Source: Hypericum androsaemum (Eukaryota; Streptophyta; Magnoliopsida; Malpighiales; Hypericaceae). From it: 64,000 bases of DNA. The stretch spans positions 13,388,221 through 13,452,220 of the forward strand of contig OZ023181.1 in the NCBI GenBank assembly GCA_963995505.1, written 5' to 3'. Made by a program: the position numbers and the translations under genes. A model generated the notes under the pieces. It had not been told where the DNA came from. It did not search any database and worked only from the letters and a program-made list of their open reading frames with translations. This document shows, in pieces, positions 48,601 to 61,700 of the stretch (positions are counted from its first letter, which is position 1; the number at the start of each line of letters is the position of its first letter).

Positions 48601-49218
48601 CTTTTTATGCCTTTTCCAAGCCTTTTATTTTCTTATCTTGTCTTTTCCTTGCCTTTTCCTTTTCTTTTCTTGCCTTATCTTGCTGTTTTCCTTGCTTTTT
48701 CTTTCCTTTTTATGTATTTTCATGCCTTTTCTTGCCTTTTCCTTGCCTCATCTTGCCTTACCTTGCCATTTCTGGCCTCATCTTGCCTTTCCTTGCCTTT
48801 TCTTGCCTATCTTGCCTTTTTCTTGCCTTTTCTTGCCTTATCTTGCCTTTTTATTTCCTTTTCTTCCCTTTTCTTCCCTTTTCTTTCCTTATCTTGCCTT
48901 TTATGCCTTATCTTGCCTTATTTTGCCTTTTCCTTGCCTTTTCATTCTTTTTCCTTGCCTTTTCTTTCCTTTTCTTGCCTTTTCATTCCTTTTCCTTGCC
49001 CTTTCTATCCTTTTCATGCCTTTTCATGCCTTTTCCTTGCCTTTTCTTGACTTTTCTTGCCTTTGCTTTCCTTTTCTTTCCTTTTCTTGCCTTATCTGTC
49101 CTTATCTTGCCTTTTCCTTGCCCTTTCTTTCCTTTTCTTTCCTTTTCTTGCCTTATCTTTCCTTTTCTAACCTTTTCATGCCTTTTCTTGCCTTTTCTTG
49201 CCTTTTCCTAGCCATTTC

Positions 49219-49224
49219 TTAAAG
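49219..49224 (+). other. TTAAAG landmark variant, CCATTTC sublineage
   Basis: This is the partner of 34856 in the right large copy, at an offset of 14,363 bp. Confidence 0.8.
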
Positions 49225-52200
49225 TTTCTTGCCTTATCTTGACTTTTCTTGCCTTTTCCTTGCCCTTTCTTTCCTTTTCTTGCCTTTTCTTTCCTTTTCT
49301 TGCCATTTCTTGCCTTATCTTTCCTTTTCTTCCCTTTTCATGCCTTTTCCATGCCTTTTCTTGCATTTTCCTTGCCTCATCTTGCCTTATCTTGCCTTTT
49401 CTAGCCTCATCTTACCTTACCTTATCTTTTCTTGCCTTATCTTGCATTTTCCTTGCCTCATCTTGCCTTATCTTGCCTTTTCTAGCCTCATCTTACCTTA
49501 CCTTGTCTTTTCTTGCCTTATCTTGCCTTTTCCTTGCCTTTTGTTGCGTTATCTTGCCTTTTCCATTCCTTTTCTTTCCTTTTTTCATTCCTTTTCCTTG
49601 CCTTTTCTTGCCTTTTCTTTCCTTTTCTTGCCTTTTCTTGCATTTTCTTGCCTTATTTTGCCTTTTCTTACATTTTCTTTCCTTTTCATGCCTTTTCCTT
49701 GCTTTTTCTTTCCTTAACTTTCCTTTTCTTACCTTTTCCTTGCCTTCTCTTTCCTTTTCTTTCCTTTCCCTTGCCTTTTCTTTCGTTTTCTTATCTTTTC
49801 ATGCCTTTTCTTGCCTTAACGTTCCTTTTCTTTCCTTTTCATGCCTTTTCCATGCCTTTTCTTTCCTTTTATTTCCTTTTATTTCCTTTTCCTTGCCTTT
49901 TCTTGCCATATCTTGACTTTTCTTTCCTTTTCTTGCCATTTCTTGCCTTATCTTGCCTTTTATAGCCTTATCATGTCTTTTCTTGCCTTATCTTACCTTT
50001 TCTTTCCTTTTCATGCCTTTCCTTGCCTTATCTTCCCTTTTCTTGCCTTTTCTTACATTTCCTTGCCTTTCATGCCTTTTCTTGCCTTTTCCTTGCCTTA
50101 TCCCTTGCCTTTTCTTGTATTTTCTTTCCTTATCTTGCCTTTTCTTGCCTTATCTTGCCTTGCCTTGCCTTTTCTTTCCTATTCATGCCTTTCCTTGCCT
50201 TTTCTTTTATTTTCTTACCTTTTCACGTCTTTTCCTTGCCTTTTATTGGCTTATCTTGCCTTTTCCTTGCCTTTTCTTACCTTTTCTTGCCATTTCCATG
50301 CCTTTTCATGCCTTTTCCATGCCTTTTCTTGCCATTTCCTTGCCTTATCCCTGCCTTTTCTTGCCTTTTCTTTCCTTATCTTGCCTTTTCTTGCATTTTC
50401 CTTGCCCTTTCTTTCCTTTTCTTGCCTTTTCATGCATTTTCTTGCCTTATCTTTCCTTTTCTTGCCTTTTCATGCCTTTTCATGCCTTTTCCATGCCTTT
50501 TCTTTCCTTTTCATGCCTTATCATTCCTTATCTTGCCTTTTCCTTGCCCTTTCTTTCCATTTCTTGCCGTTTCATGCCTTATCTTCCCTTTTCATTCCTT
50601 TTCCATGCCTTTTCTTGCCTTTTTGTTGCCTCATCTTGCCTTATCTAGCCTTATCTTTCCTTTTCTTGCCTTATCTTGCCTTTTCTTGCCTTTTCCTTGC
50701 TTTTTCAAGCCTTTTCCATGCCTTTTCTTTCCTTATCTTGCCTTTTCTTGCCTTTTCCTTGCCTTTTCCTTGCCTTTTCTTTCCTTTTCTTCCCTTATCT
50801 TGCCTTTTCTTGCCTATTCCTTGCCTTTTCTTTACTTTTATTTCCTTTTCTTGCCTTATCTTGCCTTTTCTTGCCTTATCTTGCCTTTTTCTTTCCTTTT
50901 CTTCACTTTTCTTCCCTTTTCTTTCCTTATCTTGCCTTTTTTGCCTTATCTTGCCTTATTTTGCCTTTTCCTTGCCTTTTCATTCCTTTTTATGCCTTTT
51001 GTTACCTTATCTTGCCTTTTCATTCTTTTTCCTTGCCTTTTCTTTCCTTTTCTTGCCTTATCTGTCCTTTTCTTGTCTTTTCCTTCTCTTGACTTTTCTA
51101 GCCTTTTCTTTTCTTTTCTTTCCTTTTCTTGCCTTATCTGTCCTCATCTTTCCTTTTCCTTGACCTCTCTTTCCTTTTCTTGCCTTTTCTTGCCTTACCT
51201 TTCCTTTTCTTACCTTTTCATGCCTTTTCTTGCCTTTTCCTAGCCTTTTCTTTCTGTTTCTTGCCTTATCTTGCCTTTTCCTTGCCCTTTCTTTCCTTTT
51301 CTTGCCTTTTCATGCCTTTTCCATGCCTTTTCTTGCATTTTCCTTGCCTCATCTTGCCTTACCTTGCCTTTTCTAGCCTCATCTTACATTACCTTGCCTT
51401 TTCTTGCTTTATCTTGCCTTTTCCATGCCTTTTGTTGCCTTATTTTACCTTTTCCTTTCTTTTTCTTTCCTTTTCTTGCCTTTTTTCTTTCCTTTTCCAT
51501 GCCTTTTCTTGCCTTTTCTTTCCTTTTCTTGCCTTTTCTTGCCTTTTCTTGCCTTATTTTGCCTTTAATTACAGTTTCTTTCCTTTTCATGCCTTTTCCT
51601 TGCCTTTTCTTTCCTTAACTTTCCTTTTCTTACCTTTTCCTTGCCTTTTCTTTCCTTTTCTTTCCTTTTCCTTGCCTTTTCTTTCATTTTCTTGTCTTTT
51701 CATGCCTTTTCTTGCCTTATCTTTCCTTTTCTTGCCTTTTCATGCCTTTTCTATGCCTTTTCTTTCCTTTTATTTCCTTTTCTTTCCTTTTCCTTGCCTT
51801 TTCTTGCCTTATCTTACCTTTTCTTGCCATATCTTGCCTTTTCTTTCCTTTTCTTGCCATTTCTTGCCTTATCATGCCTTTTCTTGCCTTATCATGCCTT
51901 TTCTTGCCTTATCTTGCCTTTTCTTTCCTTTTCAAGCCTTTCCTTGCCTTTTCTTTCCTTTTCTTGGCTTTTGACGCCTTTACCTTGCCTTATCTTGCCT
52001 TTTCTTGCCTTTTCTTACATTTCCTTGCCTTTTCCATGCCTTTTCTTGCCTTTTCCTTGCCTTATCCCTGCCTTTTCTTGTCTTTTCTTTCCTTATCTTG
52101 CCTTATCTTGCCTTTTTTTCCTTTTCATGCCTTTCCTTGCCTTTTCTTTCATTTTCTTACCTTTTCACGTCTTTTCCTTGCCTTTTATTGCCTTATCTTG

Positions 52201-52590
52201 CCTTTTCCTTGCCTTTTCTTACCTTTTCTTGCCATTTCCTTGCCTTTTCATGCCTTTTCTATGCCTTTTCTTGCCTTTTTCTTGCCTTATCCCAGCCTTG
52301 TCTTGCCTTTTCTTTCCTTATCTTGCCTTTTCTTGTATTTTCCTTGCCCTTTCTTTCCTTTTCTTGCCTTTTCATGCATTTTCTTGCCTTAACTTTCCTT
52401 TTCTTACCTTTTCATGCCTTTTCATGCCTTTTCCATGTCTTTTCTTTCCTTTTCGTGCCTTATCATTCCTTATCTTGCCTTTTCTTTCCTTTTTCTTGCC
52501 CTTTCTTTCCTTTTCTTGCCTTTTCATGCCTTATCTACCCTTTTCATGCCTTTTCCATTCCTTTTCTTGCCTTTTTGTTGCCTTATCTAG
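49221..52590 (+). repeat. Higher-order segment with CACGTC variants, right copy
   Basis: This is the counterpart of 34858-38300. Landmarks are AAAG at 49221, CCTTAACTTT near 49712, CACGTC at 50224 and 52166, TTGTTGCCTC near 50622 and 52577, CTGTTTC near 51253 and CCTTAACTTT near 51614. It lacks the 359-bp duplication found in the left copy and has an 81-bp duplication near 49.4 kb that the left copy lacks. Confidence 0.65.
49361..49512 (+). repeat. 81-bp perfect-looking tandem duplication, right copy only
   Basis: TTGCATTTTCCTTGCCTC starts at 49361 and again at 49442. The following units match through the TAGCCTCATC variant in both copies. The left large copy has this run once, at about 34989-35050. 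Confidence 0.75.
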
Positions 52591-55500
52591 CTTTATCTTT
52601 CCTTTTCTTGCCTTTTCTTGCCTTATCTTTCCTTTTCTTGTCTTTTCTTGCCTCTTCTTGCCTTTTCTTACATTTTCATGCCTTTTCTAGCCTTTTCTTA
52701 CCTTTTCATGCCTTTTCTTACCTTTTCTTGCCTTTTCTTTCCTTTTTTGCCTTATCTTGCCTTTTTCTTGCCTTTTCCTGCCTTATCTTGCCTTTTTCTT
52801 GCCTTTTCGTGCCTTTTCCATGTCTTTTCTTTCCTTTTCTTGTCTTTTCCTTGCCTTTTCTTACCTGTTCTGGCCTTTTCTTGCCTTATCTTCCTTTATC
52901 TTTCCTTTACTTTCCTTTTCTTGCCTTTTCTTTCCTTTTCTTGCCTTTTCCTTGCCTTTTCTTGCCTGATCTTGCCTTTTCTTGCCTTATCTTGTTTTAT
53001 CTTTCCTTTTCTTACCTTTTCTAGCCTTTTCTTTCCTTTTCTTGCCTTTTCGTCCCTTTTCCTTCCCTTTTCTTGCCTTATCTTGCCTTTTCCTTGCCTT
53101 TTCTTTCCTTTTCTTGCCTTTTCTTTCCACTTCTTTCCTTTTCTTTCCTTTTCGTTGCCTTTTCTTGCTTTATCTTTCCTTTGCTTGCCATATCTTGCCT
53201 AATATTTCCTTTTCTTGCCTTATCTTGCCTTTTCTTGCCTTTTCTTGCCTTATCTTGCCTTTTCTTGACTTTTCTTGCCTTTTCATTCCTTTTCTAACCT
53301 TTTTTTGCCTTTCCTTGCCTTTTCTTTCCTTTTATTGCCTTTTCTTTCCATTTCTTTCCTTTTCTTTGCTTTTTCTTTCCTTTTCTTGCCTTATCTTTCC
53401 TTTTCTTGCCATATCTTGCCTTATCTTTCCTTTTCTTTTATTTTCTTGCCTTATCTTGCCTTTTCTTTCATTTTCTAGCCTTTTCCATGCCTTTTCTTTC
53501 CTTTTCTTACCTTTTCGTACCTTTTCTTACCTTTTCATGCCTTTTCCATGCCTTTTCTTTCCTTATCTTACCTTATCTTTCCTTATCTTTCCTTTTCTTG
53601 CCTTTTCTTGCCTTTTCCTTACCTTTTCTTTCCTTTTCTTGACTTATCTTTCCTTTTCTTGCCTTTTCTTGCCTTTTCTTTCCTTTTCTTGTCTTTTCTT
53701 GCCTTTTATTGTCTTTTCCTTTTCTTTTCTTGCCTTATCTTGCCTTTTCTTTCCATTTCTATCCTTTTCATGCCTTTTCTTGCCTTATCTTGCCTTTTTT
53801 TACATTTCTTGCCTTTTCTTCCTTTTTCTTTCCTTTTCTTGCCTTTTCTTGCCTTTTCCTTACCTTTTCTTTCCTTTTCTTGACTTATCTTTCCTTTTCT
53901 TGCCTTTTCTTGCCTTTTCTTTCCTTTTCTTGTCTTTTCTTGCCTTTTATTGTCTTTTCCTTTTCTTTTCTTGCCTTATCTTGCCTTTTCTTTCCATTTC
54001 TATCCTTTTCATGCCTTTTCTTGCCTTATCTTGCCTTTTTTTACATTTCTTGCCTTTTCTTGCTTTTTCTTTCCTTTCCTTTCCTTGCCTTTTCATGCCT
54101 TTTCTTTGCCTTTTCTTGCCTTTTCATTCATTTTTCTTGACTTTTCTTGCTCTTTCTATCCTTTTCTTGCCTTTTCGTTCCTTTTCCTTGCCTTTCCTTG
54201 CCTTATCTTTTCTTTTCATTCCTTTTCTTATCTTTTCTTGCCTTTTCATTTCTTTTCTTTTCTTTTCTTGCCTTTTCATGCCTTTTCCTTGCTATTTCTT
54301 GCCTTATCTTGCCCTTTTCTTGAATTTTCTTTCCTCTTCTTACCTTATCTTGCCTTATCTTTCCCTTTCTTTCCTTTTCTTGCCTTATCTTGCCTTTTCT
54401 TACCTTTTCTTGCCTTTTCCTTGCCTTTTCATGCCATTTCCATGCCTTTTCTGTCCTTATCTTGCCTTTTCATGCCTTTTCCTTGCCTTTTCTTTCCTTT
54501 TCTAGCCTTATTTTGCCTTTTTCTTGCCTTTTCTTTCCTTTTCATGTCTTTTTATGCCTTTTCTTGCCTTATCTTTCCTTTTCTTGCCTTTTCATGCCTT
54601 TTCCATGCCTTTTCTTGCATTTTCTTTCCTTTTCCTTGCCTTTTCTTTCCTCTTCTTGCCTTATCTTGCCTTTTCCTTGCCCTTTCTTTCCTTTTCTTGC
54701 CTTTCCATGCCTTTTCCATGCCTTTTCTTGCCTTTTCCTTGCCTTATCTTACCTTTACTTGCCTTATCTTGCCTTTTCCTTGCCTTTTATTGACTTATCT
54801 TGCCTTTTCTTTCCTTTTCTTTCCTTTTCATGCCTTTTCTTTCCTTTTCTTGCCTTTTCATGACTTTTTCATGACTTTTCTTGCCTTTTCCTTGCCTTAT
54901 CTTTCCTTATCTTGCCTTTTTCTTGCCTTTTCTTGACTTATCTTGTCTTTTGTTACCTTTTCTTGCCTTATCTTGCATTTTCTTGCCTTTTCATTCCTTT
55001 TCTTACCTTTTCATTGCTTTTCATTCCTTTTCTTGCGTTTTCTTACCTTTTCTTGCTTTTCCTTGCCCTTTCTTTCCTTTTCTTGCCTTTTCATGCCTTT
55101 TCTTGCCTTATCTTTCCTTTTCTTGCCTTTTTATGCCTTTTCCATGCCTTATCTTGCCTTTTCTTACCTTTTCTTGCCTTATATTTCCTTTTCTTCCCCT
55201 TTTTTTTGCCTTTTCTTACCTTTTCCTTGCCTTTTCTTGCCTTATTTTACCTTATCTTGCCTTTTCATGCCTTTTCTTCCATTTTCGTTCCTTTTCTTGC
55301 CTTTTCTTGCATTTTCCTTCCCTTTTCTTGCCTTTTCCTTCCTTTTTCTTGCCTGAAGTTGCCTTATCTTTCCTTTTCTTGCCTTTTCCTTGCATTTTCT
55401 CTCCTTTTCTTGCCTTATCTTGCCTTTTCCTCCCTTTTCCTTGCCTTTTCCTTCCTTTTCTTTCCTTATCTTGCTTTTTCTTACCTCATCTTTCCTTTTC

Positions 55501-55790
55501 TTGCCTTTCCTTCCCTTTTCTTGCCTTATCTTGCCTTTTCTTGCCTTATCTTGCCTTTTCTTTCCTTTTCTTGCCTAATCTTACCTTATCTTGCCTTTTA
55601 TTGCCTTTTTTTCATTTTCTTTCCTTTTCATGCCTTTTCTTTCCTTTTCTTGCCTTTTCATGCCTTTTCCTTGCCCTTCCTTGCCTTATATTGCCTTTTC
55701 TTTCCTTTTCCTTGCCTTTTCTTATCTTTTCTTGCCCTTTGTTGCCTTATCTTGTCTTTTCTTTACCCTTTCTTTCCTTTTCTTGCCTTT
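52591..55790 (+). repeat. Decamer array with few landmarks, right copy
   Basis: This is the counterpart of 38.3-41.36 kb, with the same order of rare variants up to about 55.79 kb. It contains a 241-bp tandem duplication at 53.59-54.07 kb that is single in the left copy. No other feature is visible. Confidence 0.65.
53590..54071 (+). repeat. 241-bp tandem duplication, right copy only
   Basis: GACTTATCTTTCC at 53641 recurs at 53882. About 241 bp match almost perfectly, including the rare TTATTGTCTTTTCC run and the TTTTTTTACATTTC run. The left large copy near 39.43-39.6 kb has the sequence once. Confidence 0.8.
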
Positions 55791-58700
55791 TCATGCCTAA
55801 TCTTTCCTTTTCTTGCCATATCTTTCCTTTTCTTGTGTTTTTATTCCTTTTCCTTGCCTTATCTTTCCTTTTCTTGCCTTTTCCTTGCCTTTTCTTGCCT
55901 TTTCTTTCCTTTTCTTGCCTTTTCCTTGCCTTTTCTTGCCTTTTCCTTGCATTTTCTTACCTTTATTTCCTTTGCTTGCCTCTTCCTAGCCTTTTCTTGC
56001 CTCTTCTTGCCTTTTCTTTCCTTTTCTTGCCTTTTCTTGCCTTTTCTTACCTTTTCTTGCCTTTTCTTTGCCTTTTCCATGCCTTTTCTTTCCTTATCTT
56101 GCCTTTCTGGCTTTTTCCTTGCCTTTTCTTTCCTTTTATTGCCTTTTCTTGCATTTTCTTGCCTTTTCTTGATTTATCTTGCCTTTTTTTGCCATTTTTT
56201 GCCATTTCATGCCATTTCATGCCTTTTCTTGCCTTTTCTCACCTTATCTTGCCTTTTCATTCCTTATCTTGCCTTTTCTTCAATTTTCTTGCCTTTTCAT
56301 GCTTTTCCTTGCCTTTTCTTTCCTTATCTTGCCTTATCTTGCCTTGTCCTTACCTTTTCTTACCTTTTCAACCTTATCTGGCCTTTTCTTGCCTCATATT
56401 TCATTTTCTTTCCTCTTCATGCCTTTTCTTGCCTTTTCTTTCCTTTTCTTGCCTCTTCATGCCTTTTCCTTTCCTTTTCTTTCCTTTTCTTTCCTTCTCC
56501 TTGCCTTTTCTTGCCTTATCATGCCTTATCTTGCCTTTTCCTTTCCTTTTCTTTCCTTTTCTTTCCTTTTCCTTGCCTTTTCTTGCCTTATCATGCCTTA
56601 TCTTGCTTTTCTTGCATTTTCCTTGCCCTTTCTTTCCTTTTCTTGCCCTTTCATGCCTTTTCTTGCCTTATCTTTCATTTTCTTGAATTTTCATGCCTTT
56701 TCCATGCCTTTTCTGGGCTTTTCTTACCTTTTACTTGCCTTATCTGGCCTTTTCTGGCCTTTTCTTGCCTTAACTTTCTTTTTCTTTCTTTTTCTTTCCT
56801 TTTCTTGCTTTTTCTTATGTTTTCATGCCTTTTCTTGACTTTTCTTGCCTTTTCTTGCCTTTTCCTTGCCTTTTCTTGCCTCATCTTTCCTTTTTTTTGC
56901 CTTTTCTTGCCTTTTCCTTGCCTTTTCTTACCTTATCTTGCATTTTTCTTGCCTTTTCTTCCCTTTTCATGACTTTTCCATGCCTTTTCTTTCCTTTTCT
57001 TGCCTTTTCCAGCCTGATCATACCTTATCTTGCCTTATCTTTCCTTTTCTTTCGTTTTCTTGCCTTATCTGTCCTTTTCTTTCCTTTTCTTTCCTTTTCT
57101 TGCCTTTTCTTGCCTTATCTTCCCTTTTCTTGCCTTTTCTTTCCTTTTCTTTCCTTTTATTTCCTTTTATTTCCTTTTCTTGCCGTTTCTTACCTTTTCT
57201 TGCCCTTTCTTGCCTTTTCGTGCCCTTTCATTGCCTTTTCGTTGGCTTCTCTTACCTTATCTTGCCTTTTCTTGCCTTTTCCTTGCCATTTATTTCCGTT
57301 TCTTGCCTTATCTTGCCTTTTCTTTACTTTTCTTGCCTTATCTTGCCTTTTCTTACCTCATCTTTCCTTTTCTTTCCTTTTCTTACATTTCCTTCCCTTT
57401 TCTTGCCTTATCTTGCCTTTTCCTTACCTTTTCTTTCCTTTTCTTGCCTTATCTTACCTTTTCTTGCCTTTTCTTGCCTTATCTTTCCTTTTCTTGCCTT
57501 TTTGTTGCCTTTTCTTGCCTTTTCTTTCCTTTTCTTCCCCTTTCCTTGCTTTTTCTTGCCTTTTCATTCCTTTTCTTTGCCTTTTCTTGCCTTTTCCTTG
57601 CCATTTATTTCCTTTTCTTGCCTTATCTTGCCTTTTCCTTGCCTTTTCTTTCCTTTTCTTGCCTTATCTTGCCTTTTCTTACCTCATCTTTCATTTTCTT
57701 TCCTTTTCTTGCTTTATCTTGCCTTATCTTGCCATTTCTTTCCTTTTCCTTGCCTTTTCTTGTCTTATCTTTCCTTTTCTTACCTTTTCATTCCTTTTCC
57801 TTGAATTTTCTTGCCTTTTCTTTCCTTTTCTTCCCTTTTCCTTACCTTTTCTTGCCTTTTCATTACTTTTACTTGCCTTTTCTTGCCTTTTCTTGCCTTT
57901 TCATTCCTTTCCATGCCTTTTCCTTGCCTTTTCTTGGCTTATCTTTCCTTTTCTTGCCTTTTCATTCTTTTTCCTTGCCTTTTCTTGCCTTTTATTGCCT
58001 TTTCCTTACCTTTTCTTGCCTTTTCTTTCCTTTGCTTGCCTTTTCTTGCCTTATCTTTCCTTTTCTTTCCTTATCTTTCCTTTTCTATCCTTTTCATTCC
58101 TTTTCAAGCCTTTTCTTGCCTTATCTTGCCTTTTCTTTCCTTTTCCTTGCCTTTTCATGCCTTTTCCAAGCCTTTTCTTTTCTTTCCTTATCTTACCTTT
58201 TCTTGCCTTTTCCTTGCCTTTTCCTTCCCTTTTCCTTCCTTTTCTTGCCTTATCTTGCCTTTTCCTTGCCTTTTCTTTCCTTATCTTGCCCTTTCCTTGC
58301 CTTTTCTTTCTTTTTCTTGCCTTTTCATTCCTTTTCCATACTTTTTCTTTCCTTTTCTTGCCTTTTCTTTTCTTTTCATTGCCTTTTCTTACCTATTCTT
58401 TCCTTTTCTTGCCTTTCCTTGCCTTTTCTTCCCTTTTCTTGACTTATCTTTCCTTTTCTCATATTTTCTTATATTTTCTGGCCTTTTCTTGCATTTTCCT
58501 TGCCATTTCTTTCCTTATCTTGCCTTATCTTGTCTTTTCTTGCCTTTTCCTTGCCTTTTCTTTCCTTGTCTTGCCTTTTCTTACCTTTTCTTACCTCATC
58601 TTTCCTTTTCTTTCCTTTTCTTGCCTTATCTTATCCTATCTTGCCTTTTCATTCCTTTTCCTTGCCTTTTCTTGCCTAATCTTTCATTTTCTTACCTTTT

Positions 58701-61700
58701 CATTCCTTTTCCTTCACTTTTCTTGCCTTCTCATCCTTTTCCTTGCCTTGTCTTGCCTTTTTTCCTTTTCTTTCCTTTTCCATGCCTTTTGATGCCTTTT
58801 CCAAGGCTTTTCTTTCCTTATCTTACCATTTCTTGCCTTTTCCTTCCTTTTCTTGCCTTATCTTGCCTTTTGTTGCCTTTTCCTTGCCTTTTCCTTGCCT
58901 TTTCTTTCATTTTCTTGCCTTTTCATGCCTTATCTTTCCTTTTCTTGCCTTTTCATGCCTTTTCCACACCTTCTCTTGTTTTTTCATACATTTTCCATAC
59001 TTTTTCTTGCCTTTTCATGCCTTTTCCATCCTTTTTCTTTCCTTTTCTTGCCTTTTCCTTACCTTTTCTTGCCTTTTCTTTCCTTTGCTTGCCTTTTTTT
59101 GCCTTATTTTTCCTTTTCTTTCCTTTTCTTTCCTTTTCATTCTTTTTCAAGCCTTTTCTTGCCTTATCTTGCCTTTTCTTACCTTTTCCTTGCCTTTTCA
59201 TGCCTTTTCCAAGCCTTTTCTTTCCTTATCTTACCTTTTCTTGCCTTTTCCTTTTTTTTCTTGCCTTTTCTTGCCTTTTCCTTGCATTTTCTTTCCTTTT
59301 CTTGCCTTATCTTTCCTTATCATGCCTTTTCCATTCCTTTTCATACCTTTTCCATACTTTTTCTTGCCTTTTCTTTCTTTTTCTTGCCTTTTCATGCCTT
59401 TTCCATACTTTTTCTTTCCTTTTCTTTCCTTTTCTAGCCTTTTTTTCCTTTTCCTTTCCTTTTCTTGCCTTATCTTTCCTTTTCTTGCCTTTCCTTGCCT
59501 TTTCTTGGCTTTTCTTGACTTATCTTTCCTTTTCTAGCATTTTCTTACATTTTCTTACCTTTTCTTTCCTTCTCTTGCCTTTTCGTGCCTTTTCATTGCA
59601 TTTTCTTACCTTATCTTGCCTTTTTTTGCCTTTTCCTTGCCATTTCTTTCCTTTTCTTGCCTTATCTTGTCTTTTCTTGCCTTTTCCTTGCCTTATCTTG
59701 CCTTTTCTTACCTCATCTTTCCTTTTCTTTCCATTTTCTTGACTTATCTTGTCTTTTCTCGCCTTATCTTACCTTTTTATTCCTTATCTTGCCCTTTCAT
59801 ACCTTATCTTGCCTTTTCTTTCCTTTTCTTGCCTTTTCATGCATTTTCCTTGCCTTTTCTTATCTTTTCTTTCCTTATCCTTCCTTATCTTGCCTTGTCC
59901 ATATCTTTTCTTACCTTTTCTTGCTTTATTTGGCCTATTCTTGCCTCATCTTTCATTTTCTTTCCTTTTCATGCCTTTTCTTACCTTTTCTTTCCTTTTC
60001 TTGCCTCTTCATGCCTTTTCCCTTGCTTTTCTTGCCTTTTCTATCCTTTTCTTGCCTTATCATGCCTTATCTTACCTTTTCCTTGCCCTTTCTTTCTTTT
60101 TCTTGCCTTTTGAATCCTTTTCTTGCCTTTTCCATGCCTTTTCTGGCCTTTTCTTACCTTTTCCTTTCCTTTTCTTGCCTTTTCTTGCCTTAACTTTCCT
60201 TTTCTTTCCTTTTCTTGCCTTTTCTTACCTTTTCATGCCTTTTCTTGACTTTTCTGGCCTATTCATGCCTTTTCTTGCCTTTTCCTTGTCTTTTCTTGCC
60301 TTATCTTCCTTTTTCCCTTTTCTTGCCTTTTCATGACTTTTCCAAGCCTTTTCTTTCCTTTTCTTGACTTTTCTTTCCTTTTCCTTGCCTTTTCTAGCCT
60401 GATCTTGCCTTTTCTTGCCTTATCTTGCCTTATCTTACCTTTTCTTGCCTTTTCTTTCCTTTTCTTTCCTTTTCTCGCCTTTTCTTACCTTTTCTTGCCT
60501 TTTCTTGCCTTTTCCTTGCCATTTATTTCCTTTTCTTGCCATTTCTTGCATTTTCCATGCCTTTTCTTACCTCTTCTTACCTCATCTTTCCTTTTCTTTC
60601 CTTTTATTGCCTTATCTTGCCTTTTATTGCCTTATCTTGCATTTTCCTTGCATTTTCTTGCCTTTTCATTCCTTTTCCTTGCCTCTCTTACCTTATCTTT
60701 CCTTTTCTTGCCTTTTCATTCTTTTTCCTTGCCTTTTCTTGCCTTTTCCTTGCCTTTTCTTGCCTTTTCTTTCCTTTGCTTGCCTTTTCCTTGCCTTATC
60801 TTTCCTTTTCTTTGCTTATCTTTCTTTTTCTTTCCTTTTCAAGCCTTTTCTTGCGTTATCTTCCAATGTCTTACCTTTTCCATACCTTTTCATGCCTTTT
60901 CCAAGGTTTTTCTTTTCTTATCTTACCATTTCTTGCCTTTTCCTTGCCTTTTCCTTCCTTTTCTTGCCTTATCTTGCCTTTTCTTGCCTTTTCCTTGCCT
61001 TTTCTTTCATTTTCTTGACTTTTCTTGTCTAATCTTTCCTTTTTTTGCCTTTTCATGCCTTTCCTTACCTTATCTTTCCTTTTCTTGCTTTTCCGTGCCT
61101 TATCCATACCTTCTCTTGCCGTTTCATACCTTTTCCATACTTTTTCTTGGCTTTTCTTGCCTTTTCTTGACATATCTTGCATTTTCGTACCTTATCTTGC
61201 CTTTTCTTGCCATTTCATTCCTTATCTTGCCTTTTCTGACCTTATCTTATCTTTTCTTTACTTTTCTTGCCTTTTCCTTGCCGTTTCTTGCCTTTTCTTT
61301 CCGTATATTTCCTTTTCTTCCCTTTTCCTTGCCTTATCTTGCCTTTTCTTGCCTCATCTTTTATTTTTTTTCCTTTTCATGCCTTTGCTTCCCTTTTCTT
61401 GCATTATCTAGCCCTTCTTTCCTTTTCTTGCCTTATCTTTCCTTTTCTTGCCTTATCTTTCCTTTTCTTGCCTTTTCCTTGCCCTTTCTTTCCTTTTCTT
61501 GCCTTTTCTTGCCTCATCTTTCCTTTTCTTGCTTTTTCATGCATTTTCCATGCCTTTTCTTTACTTTTCTTGCCTTTTCATGCATTTTCCATGCCTTTTC
61601 TTTCCTTTTCTTGCCTTTTCCTTGCCTTTTCCTGGCTTATCTTGCCTTTTCTTACCTCATCTTTCCTTCTCTTTCCTTTTCTTGCCTTTCCTTGCCTTAT

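Larger units (their letters stand above)
41520..49220 (+). repeat. Higher-order array, start of the right large copy
   Basis: At about 41.52 kb the sequence switches to the phase found at about 18.0 kb. The variants TGTTCTTTCC (41641 and 18112) and TTATATTTCC are shared by these two places, at an offset of about 23,529 bp. Further landmarks are CTTTAACTTT near 42165, a T run near 42665, CTGTTTC near 44034, CCTTAACTTT near 44391, CGCATC near 45023, and TTGTTGCCTC at 45434, 46233 and 47568. Downstream of about 43 kb it parallels 30-34.86 kb at offsets of 13.0-14.36 kb. About 680 bp more lie between the second and third TTGTTGCCTC here than in the left copy. Confidence 0.65.

Noticed and set aside
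44214..49211. Open reading frame of about 1,665 codons (+), and others of 1,619 codons at 29838-34697 and 1,427 codons at 10026-14309
   Set aside because: They are translations of the decamer. The same peptide appears in all three frames, starts fall at arbitrary CATGCC units, no codon preference or domain is seen, and ends fall wherever a rare A makes a stop. They are not genes.
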